A DNA stretch of 39,505 bases from Actinomycetota bacterium (GTDB lineage: Bacteria > Actinomycetota > Actinomycetes > S36-B12 > UBA10799), in NCBI GenBank assembly GCA_963169225.1, contig CAUJDH010000043.1:1-39505 (forward strand), read 5' to 3'. How positions within the stretch are numbered: position 1 is the first letter of the stretch; every line of letters begins with the position of its first letter. A program made the translations under genes and the position numbers. Under the pieces are notes generated by a model. The model searched no databases, was not told the origin of the DNA, and saw only the letters and a list, made by a program, of their open reading frames with translations. Below, in pieces: positions 29,358 to 36,968 of this stretch.

Positions 29358-29606
29358 ATGAGTAACCAAAACTTCACTGCTCGCTACTTCGGTTCGGCAA
29401 GTGCGGCAGCGGTAAATCAAGAAACCCGCACCGAGACAACTGTCGCCGAATTCAAACGAGCTGCTGGATCGCACCACGGCCCCGAGTTGGTCAAAATTCT
29501 TGAGGTCGCCTCGATCTTGGTAAATGGTCAGGCCACCCAAAACGATGATCTTGTGATTCCGATAGGGGCAACAATCGACGTGTTACCACCTTTCGCCGGA
29601 GGCTAA
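29358..29606 (+). CDS. moaD: Molybdopterin synthase sulfur-carrier subunit MoaD
   Basis: MoaD donates sulfur, as a C-terminal thiocarboxylate, to precursor Z within the MoaD-MoaE complex. The 82-aa product has the ubiquitin-like pattern, including I-L-x-x-A-S-I-L-V-N-G-Q and D-V-L-P-P-F-A-G-G at the end; the terminal Gly-Gly is intact. It lacks a Shine-Dalgarno sequence and starts 7 bp after moaA, so it is probably translated by coupling. The activating enzyme (MoeB/MoeZ type) is not in this window. Confidence 0.94.
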   Translation: MSNQNFTARYFGSASAAAVNQETRTETTVAEFKRAAGSHHGPELVKILEVASILVNGQATQNDDLVIPIGATIDVLPPFAGG

Positions 29607-29635
29607 CCTTCACGAGATGCGACAACTCGAAATGT

Positions 29636-30079
29636 TCAAGGGCTATTGACCCACTCAGAAGCACCGTCGGCAAAGTCTTGCTTCTTCCAAATAGGCAACT
29701 GCGCTTTGACCACCTCGACCAAATTGGCAATCATCTCGAACGCCACTCCTCTATGTGCTGATGAAACCGCAGCCACTAACGCAATATCCCCCACTTCTAG
29801 GTTGCCGATACGGTGACTGATCGCAATGCGACCAACACCTGGCGCCCGAGAGGCCGCCAAAGCAAGTTCGTGCAATACGTCATCAGCCGAAGGATGCGAG
29901 GAGTATTCGAGTCGATCAACCTTTCGTCCGCCATCGTGATTCCGCACCACGCCAAGGAACGTTGCCACTGCGCCGAACTCGCCGTCTGAAACGAATTCGA
30001 CGTGATCGTCCAACCCGATTGGCTTGTCAGACACATTGGTTCTGATCCGTTCCTGTTCTGGTTCAGTTGTGGCGTTCAT
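29636..30079 (-). CDS. moaE: Molybdopterin synthase catalytic subunit MoaE
   Basis: MoaE adds the dithiolene sulfurs to precursor Z. The product shows G-A-V-A-T-F-L-G-V-V-R-N-H-D-G-G, then L-E-Y-S-S-H-P-S-A and the catalytic Lys region A-Q-L-P-I-W-K-K-Q. GGAGGTGACC places the start at ATG 30079 (147 aa) rather than the GTG at 30085 in the ORF track. It overlaps mog by 17 bp and is the last gene of moaC-mog-moaE, converging on moaD with 29 bp between. Confidence 0.95.
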   Translation of the reverse strand: MNATTEPEQERIRTNVSDKPIGLDDHVEFVSDGEFGAVATFLGVVRNHDGGRKVDRLEYSSHPSADDVLHELALAASRAPGVGRIAISHRIGNLEVGDIALVAAVSSAHRGVAFEMIANLVEVVKAQLPIWKKQDFADGASEWVNSP

Positions 30080-30590
30080 GGTCACCTCCGCCTATTTGAT
30101 CAATAGCGTGAGGCAAAATCGAAGCCAACAATTGAACACTCTCAATCGCTGCCTTCTTCGAACCAGGAACATTGATGATCAAAGTGTTCTCGGCAATGCC
30201 AGCAATTCCGCGCGATAGCGCAGCATTCGGCACGGAATCCCAGACTTTCACCCGAAGAAAGTCGGCGATTCCGGGAACCTCGCGATCGACTACCTGAGCG
30301 GTGAATTCAGGGGTCTGATCTTGCGGCGTGAGTCCGGTGCCACCGCAGGTGATAACCACGTCGATTCCTTGAACTACCGCCTGTTTGAGTGTTGTTTTGA
30401 CTGATTCACCATCGGGGACAACCTGCACTTGATCAACAACGAATCCGACTCTCGCCAATTCCGCTGCTGCAGCTGGGCCAGCGGTGTCCTCATAAGTCCC
30501 CTCAGCAACGCGAGTAGAGACCGTTATCACTCGAGCTGTCCGACCATCAGCCGAAGCCTGACTCGCAAGCTTCGACGACTCAATACTCAC
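30063..30590 (-). CDS. mog: Molybdopterin adenylyltransferase (Mog/MoaB family)
   Basis: This enzyme adenylylates molybdopterin before MoeA inserts molybdenum. V-I-T-C-G-G-T-G-L-T-P-Q-D followed by T-P-E is the MPT-binding signature, and S-R-G-I-A-G-I then I-I-N-V-P-G-S-K-K-A complete the fold. I prefer GTG 30590, whose GTGA overlaps the moaC stop by 4 bp after an AGGA, over the TTG 30608 in the track. The product is then 175 aa. MoaB and Mog are hard to tell apart by sequence; only one member is present. Confidence 0.92.
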   Translation of the reverse strand: MSIESSKLASQASADGRTARVITVSTRVAEGTYEDTAGPAAAAELARVGFVVDQVQVVPDGESVKTTLKQAVVQGIDVVITCGGTGLTPQDQTPEFTAQVVDREVPGIADFLRVKVWDSVPNAALSRGIAGIAENTLIINVPGSKKAAIESVQLLASILPHAIDQIGGGDHERHN

Positions 30591-31027
30591 GCTCGAGTCC
30601 TTTGCCAATCGCCGGTCTTACCGCCCTTTTTCTCGAGTACTCGAACATTTTCTATGGTGGCTTCGGGATCAGTGCCCTTGATCATGTCAATGACAGTAAG
30701 TCCAGCAGCGCAAACCGCGGTGAGCGCCTCCATCTCGACCCCTGTTCGATCAGCTGTCTTGACGGCCACGGCGATTTCTACTTTGTCGTCCTTGGTCCAT
30801 AGTTCGACTTTGACTCCGCCAATAGCAATCGGATGGCACAACGGGATGATGTCTGGGGTGTGCTTGACCGCCATGATCGCAGCGATTCGTGCAGCCGCCA
30901 AAACGTCACCTTTTGCGGTTTGGCCGGAGTCGATTTGTTCGATCACTTGGGCGGTAGTCAGTACTGAACCTTGCGCGATTGCACTTCGAGCGGACTTGTC
31001 TTTGCCAGTTACATCAACCATCTGCAT
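30587..31027 (-). CDS. moaC: Cyclic pyranopterin monophosphate synthase MoaC
   Basis: MoaC converts the MoaA product to cPMP. The 146-aa protein has M-V-D-V-T-G-K, I-I-P-L-C-H-P-I-A-I, G-V-E-M-E-A-L-T-A-V and I-D-M-I-K-G, which include the active-site His, Glu, Asp and Lys. The usual first 10 or so residues (L-T-H-I-D-type segment) are absent: an in-frame stop lies four codons upstream of ATG 31027. An AGGA precedes the ATG. It starts the moaC-mog-moaE operon. Confidence 0.96.
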   Translation of the reverse strand: MQMVDVTGKDKSARSAIAQGSVLTTAQVIEQIDSGQTAKGDVLAAARIAAIMAVKHTPDIIPLCHPIAIGGVKVELWTKDDKVEIAVAVKTADRTGVEMEALTAVCAAGLTVIDMIKGTDPEATIENVRVLEKKGGKTGDWQRTRA

Positions 31028-31085
31028 GAGTTGATCCTAACCGGATTGCCACTCCCTGGCGATGCGTGCCGCCTACCCGATCACA

Positions 31086-31847
31086 TTACTCAGATACGGT
31101 AGTAACGCTCGATTCTTTGGCACCGATGCGAGTGCTGCGATAGATCAGGCCGTAAGCGAGCATCACCCATGAGGTGAAGACTCCCCACACGAGCCACGTG
31201 ATGAGCGACCCACCAAAGCCCCCTACGAAGAACCCAGTAGCTGCGGTCAACAGCATGAGGACCCAGATGATTACGAACAAGATGATCGATGTCATCAACC
31301 AGTGACCCCAACGATCCTTGATTGCCGCGAAGTTAGCTTTGACCGGATTCGGTTTGCCGTCAGCCGCTGCGAGCGGCACAAACACGAACACAATGAGGAT
31401 CACGACGGCAGCCCAAGGGAACACGATCAAGGCGATCAGCGTTACCAGCCAGAGCCCCATTGACCACAGCGCAAACCCAGTGAACTTGCTGTTGTCTTGG
31501 TTATAGATCCCAGAGATGCCTGGCTTGCCAACCGTTCCCTCAAGCGCGACTCGATTGATGTAGTAGAACGACCACAGGAATGCGGCAAGCGAGATCACCG
31601 CGATAATGATGAATCCGATGTTCATGCCAATAGTCGCACCCGTGGCAACGAGAATCGCTTGCACAAGAGCGTTGATCACAATCGCGATAACGAGTGCCCA
31701 GAAGTTGCGGAAGAATCGACCGACGGCCGAGATCAAAGCTGAGAACTTGAACTCTTTGCGCTTTGCTTCGGGAGCGCTCACAGCTGCGGTTTCTGCCGCA
31801 GCAGCCGACTCGTTAGCTGCTGGGACGTCTGGCGTTGAGGTACTCAT
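31086..31847 (-). CDS. Polytopic membrane protein of unknown function
   Basis: The 253-aa product has an Ala/Glu-rich cytoplasmic N-terminus (about 40 aa) and then six or more hydrophobic segments, with a loop V-G-K-P-G-I-S-G-I-Y-N-Q-D between the second and third and A-I-K-D-R-W-G-H-W-L before the fifth. I do not recognise the family with confidence; the layout recalls small Ala/Val/Ile-rich transport-like or DUF4013-like proteins. It lies 1 bp after the lipoprotein gene, as the third gene of the metallophosphoesterase operon. Function is unknown. Confidence 0.75.
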   Translation of the reverse strand: MSTSTPDVPAANESAAAAETAAVSAPEAKRKEFKFSALISAVGRFFRNFWALVIAIVINALVQAILVATGATIGMNIGFIIIAVISLAAFLWSFYYINRVALEGTVGKPGISGIYNQDNSKFTGFALWSMGLWLVTLIALIVFPWAAVVILIVFVFVPLAAADGKPNPVKANFAAIKDRWGHWLMTSIILFVIIWVLMLLTAATGFFVGGFGGSLITWLVWGVFTSWVMLAYGLIYRSTRIGAKESSVTTVSE

Positions 31848-31848
31848 G

Positions 31849-32274
31849 TCACTTCACCGCACCTTCGTCAAGTAGCTTTTGGGCCGGACCGGTGTAGATC
31901 GTCTTGTCCCCGACCTTCACCACCATGTTGATCTCCAAGATCCCGTCCGCAGCAGCGGTGGGAGTACCGCCTGGTGACATGGTGTGGGTTTCGTTCACCG
32001 GGACAGTTCCGGTCGAGATGATCGGTTGACCGTCAACAGTCTCACCTTTGCATTCAGTGGACTTGTCGTCTTTCTGCGTGCACACCACGCCAGCAAGAAC
32101 GTTGACCTTCTTAGCGATCAAGATGTTGTCAGTAGCGATCTGCATAGTGTTAGCAGCGGCACCAGACACTGGGCCGAGTGATGCGACCTGGCTGCAACCG
32201 GCCAAGGCTCCGACGGCAAGTGCGGCTGCACCTGCTCCGGCAATTGCGCGTTTGACTATTTGGGAACGAATCAT
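31849..32274 (-). CDS. Small secreted lipoprotein of unknown function
   Basis: The 141-aa product has a lipoprotein signal peptide with a basic start (M-I-R-S-Q-I-V-K-R), an Ala-rich core and lipobox L-A-G-C. The mature part of about 115 residues contains two Cys in V-V-C-T-Q-K and T-E-C-K-G, a possible disulfide, and ends Y-T-G-P-A-Q-K-L-L-D-E-G-A-V-K. DUF4333-like lipoproteins are a possible comparison, but I cannot assign it. Its ATG overlaps the metallophosphoesterase stop by 4 bp, so both are made together and both act outside the membrane. Confidence 0.8.
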   Translation of the reverse strand: MIRSQIVKRAIAGAGAAALAVGALAGCSQVASLGPVSGAAANTMQIATDNILIAKKVNVLAGVVCTQKDDKSTECKGETVDGQPIISTGTVPVNETHTMSPGGTPTAAADGILEINMVVKVGDKTIYTGPAQKLLDEGAVK

Positions 32275-34061
32275 TTTGGTTGGCTCCGATCGAACGCGAG
32301 AATTCGAGCTTTGGCAGTCGCCTGATCCTTCTGCAAAGTCGCGTCGCTAATGCCGCTCAAGTCGAACGGTGCAGGAAGCAACAGCTCGGTGTTGCGATCC
32401 AGTGGTGACCCCAACATCTTGGCCGGGTTGGCGATCCAGTCGTTAGCACCCATTTCGCGCGAGAGCGAGGCCAAGCCAGCCACCGAGAAGTCACCGTTCT
32501 TCCACGTCGCATCCGAGGCGTGATCCAAAGTTGTCGCAAAGATCGACATAGTTCCGTCACGGTTGTCGACAAGCTCAATCAGTTGCTGCTGTTGCGGGTA
32601 GTCGACACAAGAGGCGCTAGTGATCTCCCAGAAACCGCCAGTGCCATTGGGCTTCTTATGTGCGGTAATCGTGTTGATGTGAGTGTGACCATTGACCCAC
32701 GCGACCATGTTTGGGAACTCCTGAAGCATGGCGATGAACTCTTCTGCATGCACCAGCGGCGTTCCGCCGAAGACAGGCTGCGCGGGGTTCTCGAGCGTGA
32801 AACTGTTGTGATGACTGAGCACCATCGCCAGTTTCTTCTCGTCGCGAGCCTTGCCTAGTTCCTCTTTGAGCCAGTCAAACTGATCTTGCGGGACAGCTCC
32901 GTCTGCACCGGTGACTTGGTTACAGGTGTCGAGACCGAACAGGCGCACGTTGGAGGACAGGTCGGCCTTCCAGTACGTCGTTACATTGTCGAGATTGTCC
33001 TGCGTGAATCCGTGACCGACCGGACCTGGCTTGTCTGGGGAACCTAAGTGGGCCGCAATGAATGTGGCCTGGTCGTATAGCTTGCGCTCACCGTCAGCCG
33101 TTACTTGCTCCATGTCAGAGTTGCGCTGCCATTGGGTGAGGATCCGGTTGGTGAACTGGGTGAACGGGCTGGCGTCCGTTCCCATACCGCGCAGGTAAGA
33201 ACCAGCGAGCGCCTGCCATTGAGCGGCTTTACGATCACCGATGGCATATGCGTGGAATCCAGCATCGGCCGGAATAACACCGTTGATCAAAGTGTCGTGG
33301 TTGCCGAAAACCGTAAACCATGGAACCGCGAGTCCAGGGGACTCGACCTTTTGCGATACGACCTTTTCAAGCAGACCTGGGATCGTTGGGAAGCCGTACC
33401 AACCGTAGTTGTCTTGCGAGGGATCATCGGGATGGTAGGCAAAAGTGTTAGCCCACTTCTGCACACCCTGATACTCGCCAGCAGCACCCGAGTTCGGCGT
33501 ATAGGTGCCGCCATCGAGAACACCCATGTACCACTGAAGTTCTTTGCTCGAGATCTGGTCAGTGTTATCACCGGTGGTAACTGCACCTGCCATAGCAGCC
33601 CCGGTAACAGGCGACTCCTTAGCCGCATTCATCGCAACGGTCATCTGGGTCAAGGTATTGACCTGCATCGTCTCTTGTGGACGAGCAACACCGGCCCACA
33701 TGTTCGCATCCTGACCAGCCATCACATCAACGCGAGCTGGGGTTTGCGAATCAATCATGTGGATGTCAGTGAAGTGACCCATATAGACGAGCGACCGACG
33801 AGTGGAGGTTCGAGCACTATTGGCAACTTTGCCCAAGAGGTCGTAACGCGGGATATAAGCCTCACCAGGTGCGGCAACGAGTTTGCGATATTGCTTGTGA
33901 ACCGGCGCAGTCATCCTAATGGTTTGCTGCAAAGTAGTCGGAATATCCGCGGGCTTGGCTGGGGCCGCCACCGCCTGAGCCAGAAGATTGTGAGGGACGG
34001 CAAATGCTGTGGCCGCCGCACCCGTTGCTGCGAGAAAACCTCGCCTACTTAAAGTACTCAG
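32271..34061 (-). CDS. Tat-exported calcineurin-like metallophosphoesterase (PPA1498/TIGR03767-like), CTG start
   Basis: The core has metal-binding motifs of calcineurin-like phosphoesterases: G-H-F-T-D-I-H near the start, T-T-G-D-N-T-D, F-G-N-H-D-T-L, L-S-H-H-N-S and N-G-H-T-H-I-N. Size and layout fit an actinobacterial family I know as TIGR03767. The ORF-track start (GTG 33971) cuts off the export signal. The frame stays open upstream and encodes L-S-T-L-S-R-R-G-F-L-A-A-T-G, a twin-arginine motif, plus an Ala-rich core. The only start codon that fits is CTG 34061, preceded by GGGAGAAG; an in-frame stop lies further up. The substrate is unknown. It heads an operon with a lipoprotein and a membrane protein. 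Confidence 0.85.
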   Translation of the reverse strand: MSTLSRRGFLAATGAAATAFAVPHNLLAQAVAAPAKPADIPTTLQQTIRMTAPVHKQYRKLVAAPGEAYIPRYDLLGKVANSARTSTRRSLVYMGHFTDIHMIDSQTPARVDVMAGQDANMWAGVARPQETMQVNTLTQMTVAMNAAKESPVTGAAMAGAVTTGDNTDQISSKELQWYMGVLDGGTYTPNSGAAGEYQGVQKWANTFAYHPDDPSQDNYGWYGFPTIPGLLEKVVSQKVESPGLAVPWFTVFGNHDTLINGVIPADAGFHAYAIGDRKAAQWQALAGSYLRGMGTDASPFTQFTNRILTQWQRNSDMEQVTADGERKLYDQATFIAAHLGSPDKPGPVGHGFTQDNLDNVTTYWKADLSSNVRLFGLDTCNQVTGADGAVPQDQFDWLKEELGKARDEKKLAMVLSHHNSFTLENPAQPVFGGTPLVHAEEFIAMLQEFPNMVAWVNGHTHINTITAHKKPNGTGGFWEITSASCVDYPQQQQLIELVDNRDGTMSIFATTLDHASDATWKNGDFSVAGLASLSREMGANDWIANPAKMLGSPLDRNTELLLPAPFDLSGISDATLQKDQATAKARILAFDRSQPK

Positions 34062-34175
34062 GATCTTCTCCCAACACTCGGTGGCATATCGAAACTCAAG
34101 CTACCACCTCTACGTACCGAGATTCTTGCTACGAGACTGTCATGATTACCCCAGAGCTACAGTCAACGAACTAGG

Positions 34176-35981
34176 ATGAACAACCACATGAGAACCACGA
34201 TCGGAACATTTCTCACCCGAGCCACTGGTGATGGCTTGGTGTCGTGGGTTCCCTTCGTTTGGATCACTTTCCTTGGTGCACTTGACGGACTTCTATCGAG
34301 ATACTCCGAAAACAGCATTCATCCGGTAGCCCTCGCAGGCGTTATTTCGTTTAGTTCGCTTGTCATGTTTGCGTGCCTTTACGCCTGGTGGTTTCTGGTG
34401 TTGAGACACCTCAAGGGGCGCCCTCGCATCGTGGTCACACTGATCTCTTTTGGGGTCGTCGGACTCATTCGCGGACTTGTCATTGCTGAACTCATCAGCT
34501 GGGTTGTGCTGCGACACGGAGATGCTGCGTCTTTTCCAAACTTTGGAATGAGAACCGCTTTCTACGTCGTGGTCATGATCCTCGCCTTGTCATTGGGTAC
34601 CTATATCGTTCAAGTCTCGCGGGACAACCGCAGCAAGGTCAGCCAGGTAGCGAGTGAACAAGAAAGTGTTCAACTTGCCATTGATTCGGTAGAGGATTCC
34701 ATCACCGAGGAGTACAAACTTGTTGGTGTTGAGATCCAAGAAGTACTGAGCTCGGAGATCAGAGAGTTCGATCAACTAAGCCCTGAACAAGCAGCGCAGG
34801 AGACTCAGCGCGTGATCTCAGAAGTTGTGCGTCCGCTGAATGATGAACTTGCCTACGACCGCCCGACTGTGACACTGCCGCAGGTCAACCCCAACGACTA
34901 CCGCGTCACATGGAGCTCGTTGTGGAGCAGAGAACGAGTTGAGACCAATATTGCTCCGCTAACAACTGTGGCGGTGTACGCCCTCTACATCTATTCGTCG
35001 ATCACTATGATCTACAACTACTACAAACCACTGGCCGTATTGCTCACTCTTCCTGCGCTTTGGATTGGCCTGTGGTGCGCTCGGTTTTTGTTCCGCAAGT
35101 ATTGCCCAAGGGTTGGCCTGCTCTGGCGTTTAGTGTTGTCGACCTTGCTGCTGTCGATTGTGATTGCGCCTTCCGCCCTCATATTCGAGTTGATCCTTAA
35201 ATACCCAGATACGGGTGGGCCTGCATTTGTCTATTGGGTCACAGCAATCACCATTGTTTGGCTAGTTGCTATAGCGAACACACAGCTTCGAAGCATGCGA
35301 CAAGCGGATCGTTCCCTCGAAGAAATCGACAAGCAACTAGTTTGGTGCCTGGTTCGAGGACGTATGACACAACTACATGAGGCTGAGAGAATTGCTCGCG
35401 TTCTGCATGGCCCTATCCAATCTGAATTGATCGCCTACAGACATCAACTAAATAGTTCAACCAGGGAAACCGAACAGCCTGCCAATTACGCGAACGGTGT
35501 TGATCAACAAACTCAAGCTCTCGTATCCACTCTCACCAAACTCTTGGATACGAACACGGTAGTAGCGCAGTCAGAATTCGATCTTCGAAAAAGGGTTACT
35601 TCTGTCTCAACCGTGTGGACAGGGATAGCCGACGTAACGATTGAGGCCAACGAAACTACTCTGATCGCACTGGAACAAGATGTCATTGCATCGGACACTC
35701 TACTGAGAATTGTTGAAGAATCGGTTTCAAATTTGATCCGAACCTCCGGCGCAACAACGATCATGATCAACATCCGGCTCGATAGCGATCAAACGATTGT
35801 CGTCGAATTGAATGCAGACGTCCAGCTAGACAAATCCACAACCAGTGAAAAATTAGTTCAAGATCAACTTCGCGATTGCACCATCAACTGGACAAACACC
35901 CAGAAGGGAAACTGCACCACCTTCACTTTGACCCTGCCCGTCGCGCCCAACGCCATCACGCCAAACAGTCTTGGGTCGTAG
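34176..35981 (+). CDS. Polytopic sensor with degenerate histidine-kinase module (kinase A)
   Basis: The 601-aa product has two membrane blocks: four segments in residues about 20-145, a soluble Glu/Gln-rich, coiled-coil-like stretch (about 150-250), then a second block of roughly four (about 263-372). A C-terminal kinase-like part follows. His 411 lies in I-A-R-V-L-H-G-P-I-Q, resembling the H-box of NarX/DesK-type kinases but with Gly after His instead of Asp/Glu. An N-box Asn is present (Asn 519, E-E-S-V-S-N), but the G1 Asp is replaced by Ala (about residue 547, aligned to kinase B). It is probably a pseudokinase or phosphatase-biased partner. ATG 34188 is an alternative start. Convergent with the response regulator. 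Confidence 0.8.
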   Translation: MNNHMRTTIGTFLTRATGDGLVSWVPFVWITFLGALDGLLSRYSENSIHPVALAGVISFSSLVMFACLYAWWFLVLRHLKGRPRIVVTLISFGVVGLIRGLVIAELISWVVLRHGDAASFPNFGMRTAFYVVVMILALSLGTYIVQVSRDNRSKVSQVASEQESVQLAIDSVEDSITEEYKLVGVEIQEVLSSEIREFDQLSPEQAAQETQRVISEVVRPLNDELAYDRPTVTLPQVNPNDYRVTWSSLWSRERVETNIAPLTTVAVYALYIYSSITMIYNYYKPLAVLLTLPALWIGLWCARFLFRKYCPRVGLLWRLVLSTLLLSIVIAPSALIFELILKYPDTGGPAFVYWVTAITIVWLVAIANTQLRSMRQADRSLEEIDKQLVWCLVRGRMTQLHEAERIARVLHGPIQSELIAYRHQLNSSTRETEQPANYANGVDQQTQALVSTLTKLLDTNTVVAQSEFDLRKRVTSVSTVWTGIADVTIEANETTLIALEQDVIASDTLLRIVEESVSNLIRTSGATTIMINIRLDSDQTIVVELNADVQLDKSTTSEKLVQDQLRDCTINWTNTQKGNCTTFTLTLPVAPNAITPNSLGS

Positions 35982-36006
35982 TCGCGTAGCAACGACAATT
36001 GCTCCG

Positions 36007-36672
36007 TCACTCACTACTTGCGCCCTCACCCCGACTCGGTAAGCCGAAGGCATCAACGTAAAGACGCACAGCTTCGGTGCGCTGATTCAAATCGCCCCGC
36101 TCATCGAGTTTCAGCTTGCGATAGATCATTCCCACCATCTTCTCGACTGCGCTGACTGAGCGACTGCTGATTCGCGCGATCTCCGGAACCTTGTATCCCT
36201 GCGCCAACATACGCAAGGTACGAAGCTGTCCCGAGGTAAGCAAGGCAAGTTCATTCGAAACAGCTAGTGCGTGACGAATACCACTGCCTTCGATTGCTCT
36301 GTCGAGGGAATCAATCAGGATGTTCGAATCGGTTACCGTCCGCTTGTCGACTACAGGAACGTTCGGAGGAAAAGATCCATCAACGAGCCCTGCCGCAGCC
36401 AAGTCCGGAAAATTGGTGAGGACAACACATGCGACTTCTGGAAATCGATCAGACAAAATATGGACAAGATCAACACCAGAAACACTTTGGCCTAGATCAA
36501 GATCGACAATTGCAACGTCAATCGCGACCTCCTCCAAAATCGCCAATGACTCTTGAGCATTCGACGCCAATTCCACCGAAAAACCTTTGGACGTGAGAAT
36601 TTCACCCACCAAGGTTCGGATCACAGGCTCGTCATCGACGACGAGTACATACCTAGAGAATGCGGCGTTCAT
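36007..36672 (-). CDS. NarL/LuxR-type response regulator
   Basis: The 221-aa product has a receiver domain (residues 1 to about 125) with acidic pocket V-V-D-D-E (Asp 13-Asp 14), phosphoacceptor Asp 57 in A-I-V-D-L-D-L, a switch Thr in V-V-L-T-N and the Lys in V-V-D-K-R. The C-terminal GerE/LuxR helix-turn-helix is seen in L-T-S-G-Q-L-R-T-L-R-M-L-A-Q-G followed by S-A-V-E-K-M-V. All catalytic residues are intact. It lies between the two kinase-like genes: its stop is 25 bp from the stop of kinase A, and it is divergent from kinase B. Its targets are unknown; the repeats next to it are candidates. Confidence 0.93.
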   Translation of the reverse strand: MNAAFSRYVLVVDDEPVIRTLVGEILTSKGFSVELASNAQESLAILEEVAIDVAIVDLDLGQSVSGVDLVHILSDRFPEVACVVLTNFPDLAAAGLVDGSFPPNVPVVDKRTVTDSNILIDSLDRAIEGSGIRHALAVSNELALLTSGQLRTLRMLAQGYKVPEIARISSRSVSAVEKMVGMIYRKLKLDERGDLNQRTEAVRLYVDAFGLPSRGEGASSE

Positions 36673-36678
36673 TCCCCT

Positions 36679-36684
36679 TTTATA
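36679..36684 (-). promoter_or_regulatory. Candidate -10 box of the response-regulator gene (leaderless)
   Basis: On the minus strand TATAAA is followed by six bases and then the ATG of the response regulator, so the predicted transcription start falls on the A of the start codon. The only Shine-Dalgarno-like run (GGGGA) is too close to the ATG to work normally. No clear -35 box is visible, which would fit an activated promoter. Confidence 0.45.
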
Positions 36685-36751
36685 CCTGACTAATTGGCAT
36701 TCGAGGCCCGGCTTTGTAATTCAACCATCGAATCGGTGGTTTTCCAGAAGG

Positions 36752-36849
36752 GGGCAGGAAGCCCAAAAGTCGTTAGCCAACCATTCTCAACCATTGGAGG
36801 GCAGGAAGTAGTCAAAAACAACCAAAGCCGACCATCCTGCCACTGGAGG
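36752..36849. repeat. Imperfect 47-49 bp direct repeats in the regulator/kinase-B spacer
   Basis: GGGCAGGAAG occurs at 36752 and again at 36799 (47 bp apart). CCATTGGAGG at 36791 recurs as CCACTGGAGG at 36840 (49 bp apart). Between the anchors the units share partial similarity (AAAA-rich, then A-C-C-A-T-T/C-C-T). GGCAGGA (36800) and TCCTGCC (36835) also form a 7-bp inverted pair. The spacing is about 4.5 helical turns. The set lies between two divergent genes and may be binding sites for the response regulator. Confidence 0.5.
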
Positions 36850-36863
36850 AGTGCATCCGTAAG

Positions 36864-36968
36864 ATGGAACTCAACAACTCACCCTACGAACGGTATAGCT
36901 TTGCCCCAGCCTCCACCGGACTCTCCTACTCGATCAGGATTCAAGCGAGCTTTGCGACTGAGTACTAG
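36864..36968 (+). CDS. Possible 34-aa upstream ORF or true 5' end of kinase B
   Basis: An ATG preceded by GGAGGA (13 nt away) opens a 34-codon frame, M-E-L-N-N-S-P-Y-E-R-Y-S-F-A, ending at TAG 36968, 8 nt before the first in-frame ATG of kinase B (36976). It is not in the kinase frame and overlaps the kinase's upstream coding extension. It could be a coupling leader peptide. Alternatively, a one-base error or +1 shift at CCCC (36904-36907) would join it to the kinase. It is the only good ribosome binding site in this spacer. Confidence 0.4.
   Translation: MELNNSPYERYSFAPASTGLSYSIRIQASFATEY

Noticed and set aside
36007-36672. Calling the response regulator NarL, with the kinases as NarX/NarQ for the nar operon
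   Set aside because: The domain type matches, but the kinases lack the periplasmic nitrate P-box helix and HAMP layout, and the genes lie 8 kb from nar with other operons between.
36752-36849. CRISPR-like array in the regulator/kinase-B spacer
   Set aside because: Only about two imperfect units with partial similarity throughout, no constant spacer length and no cas genes nearby.
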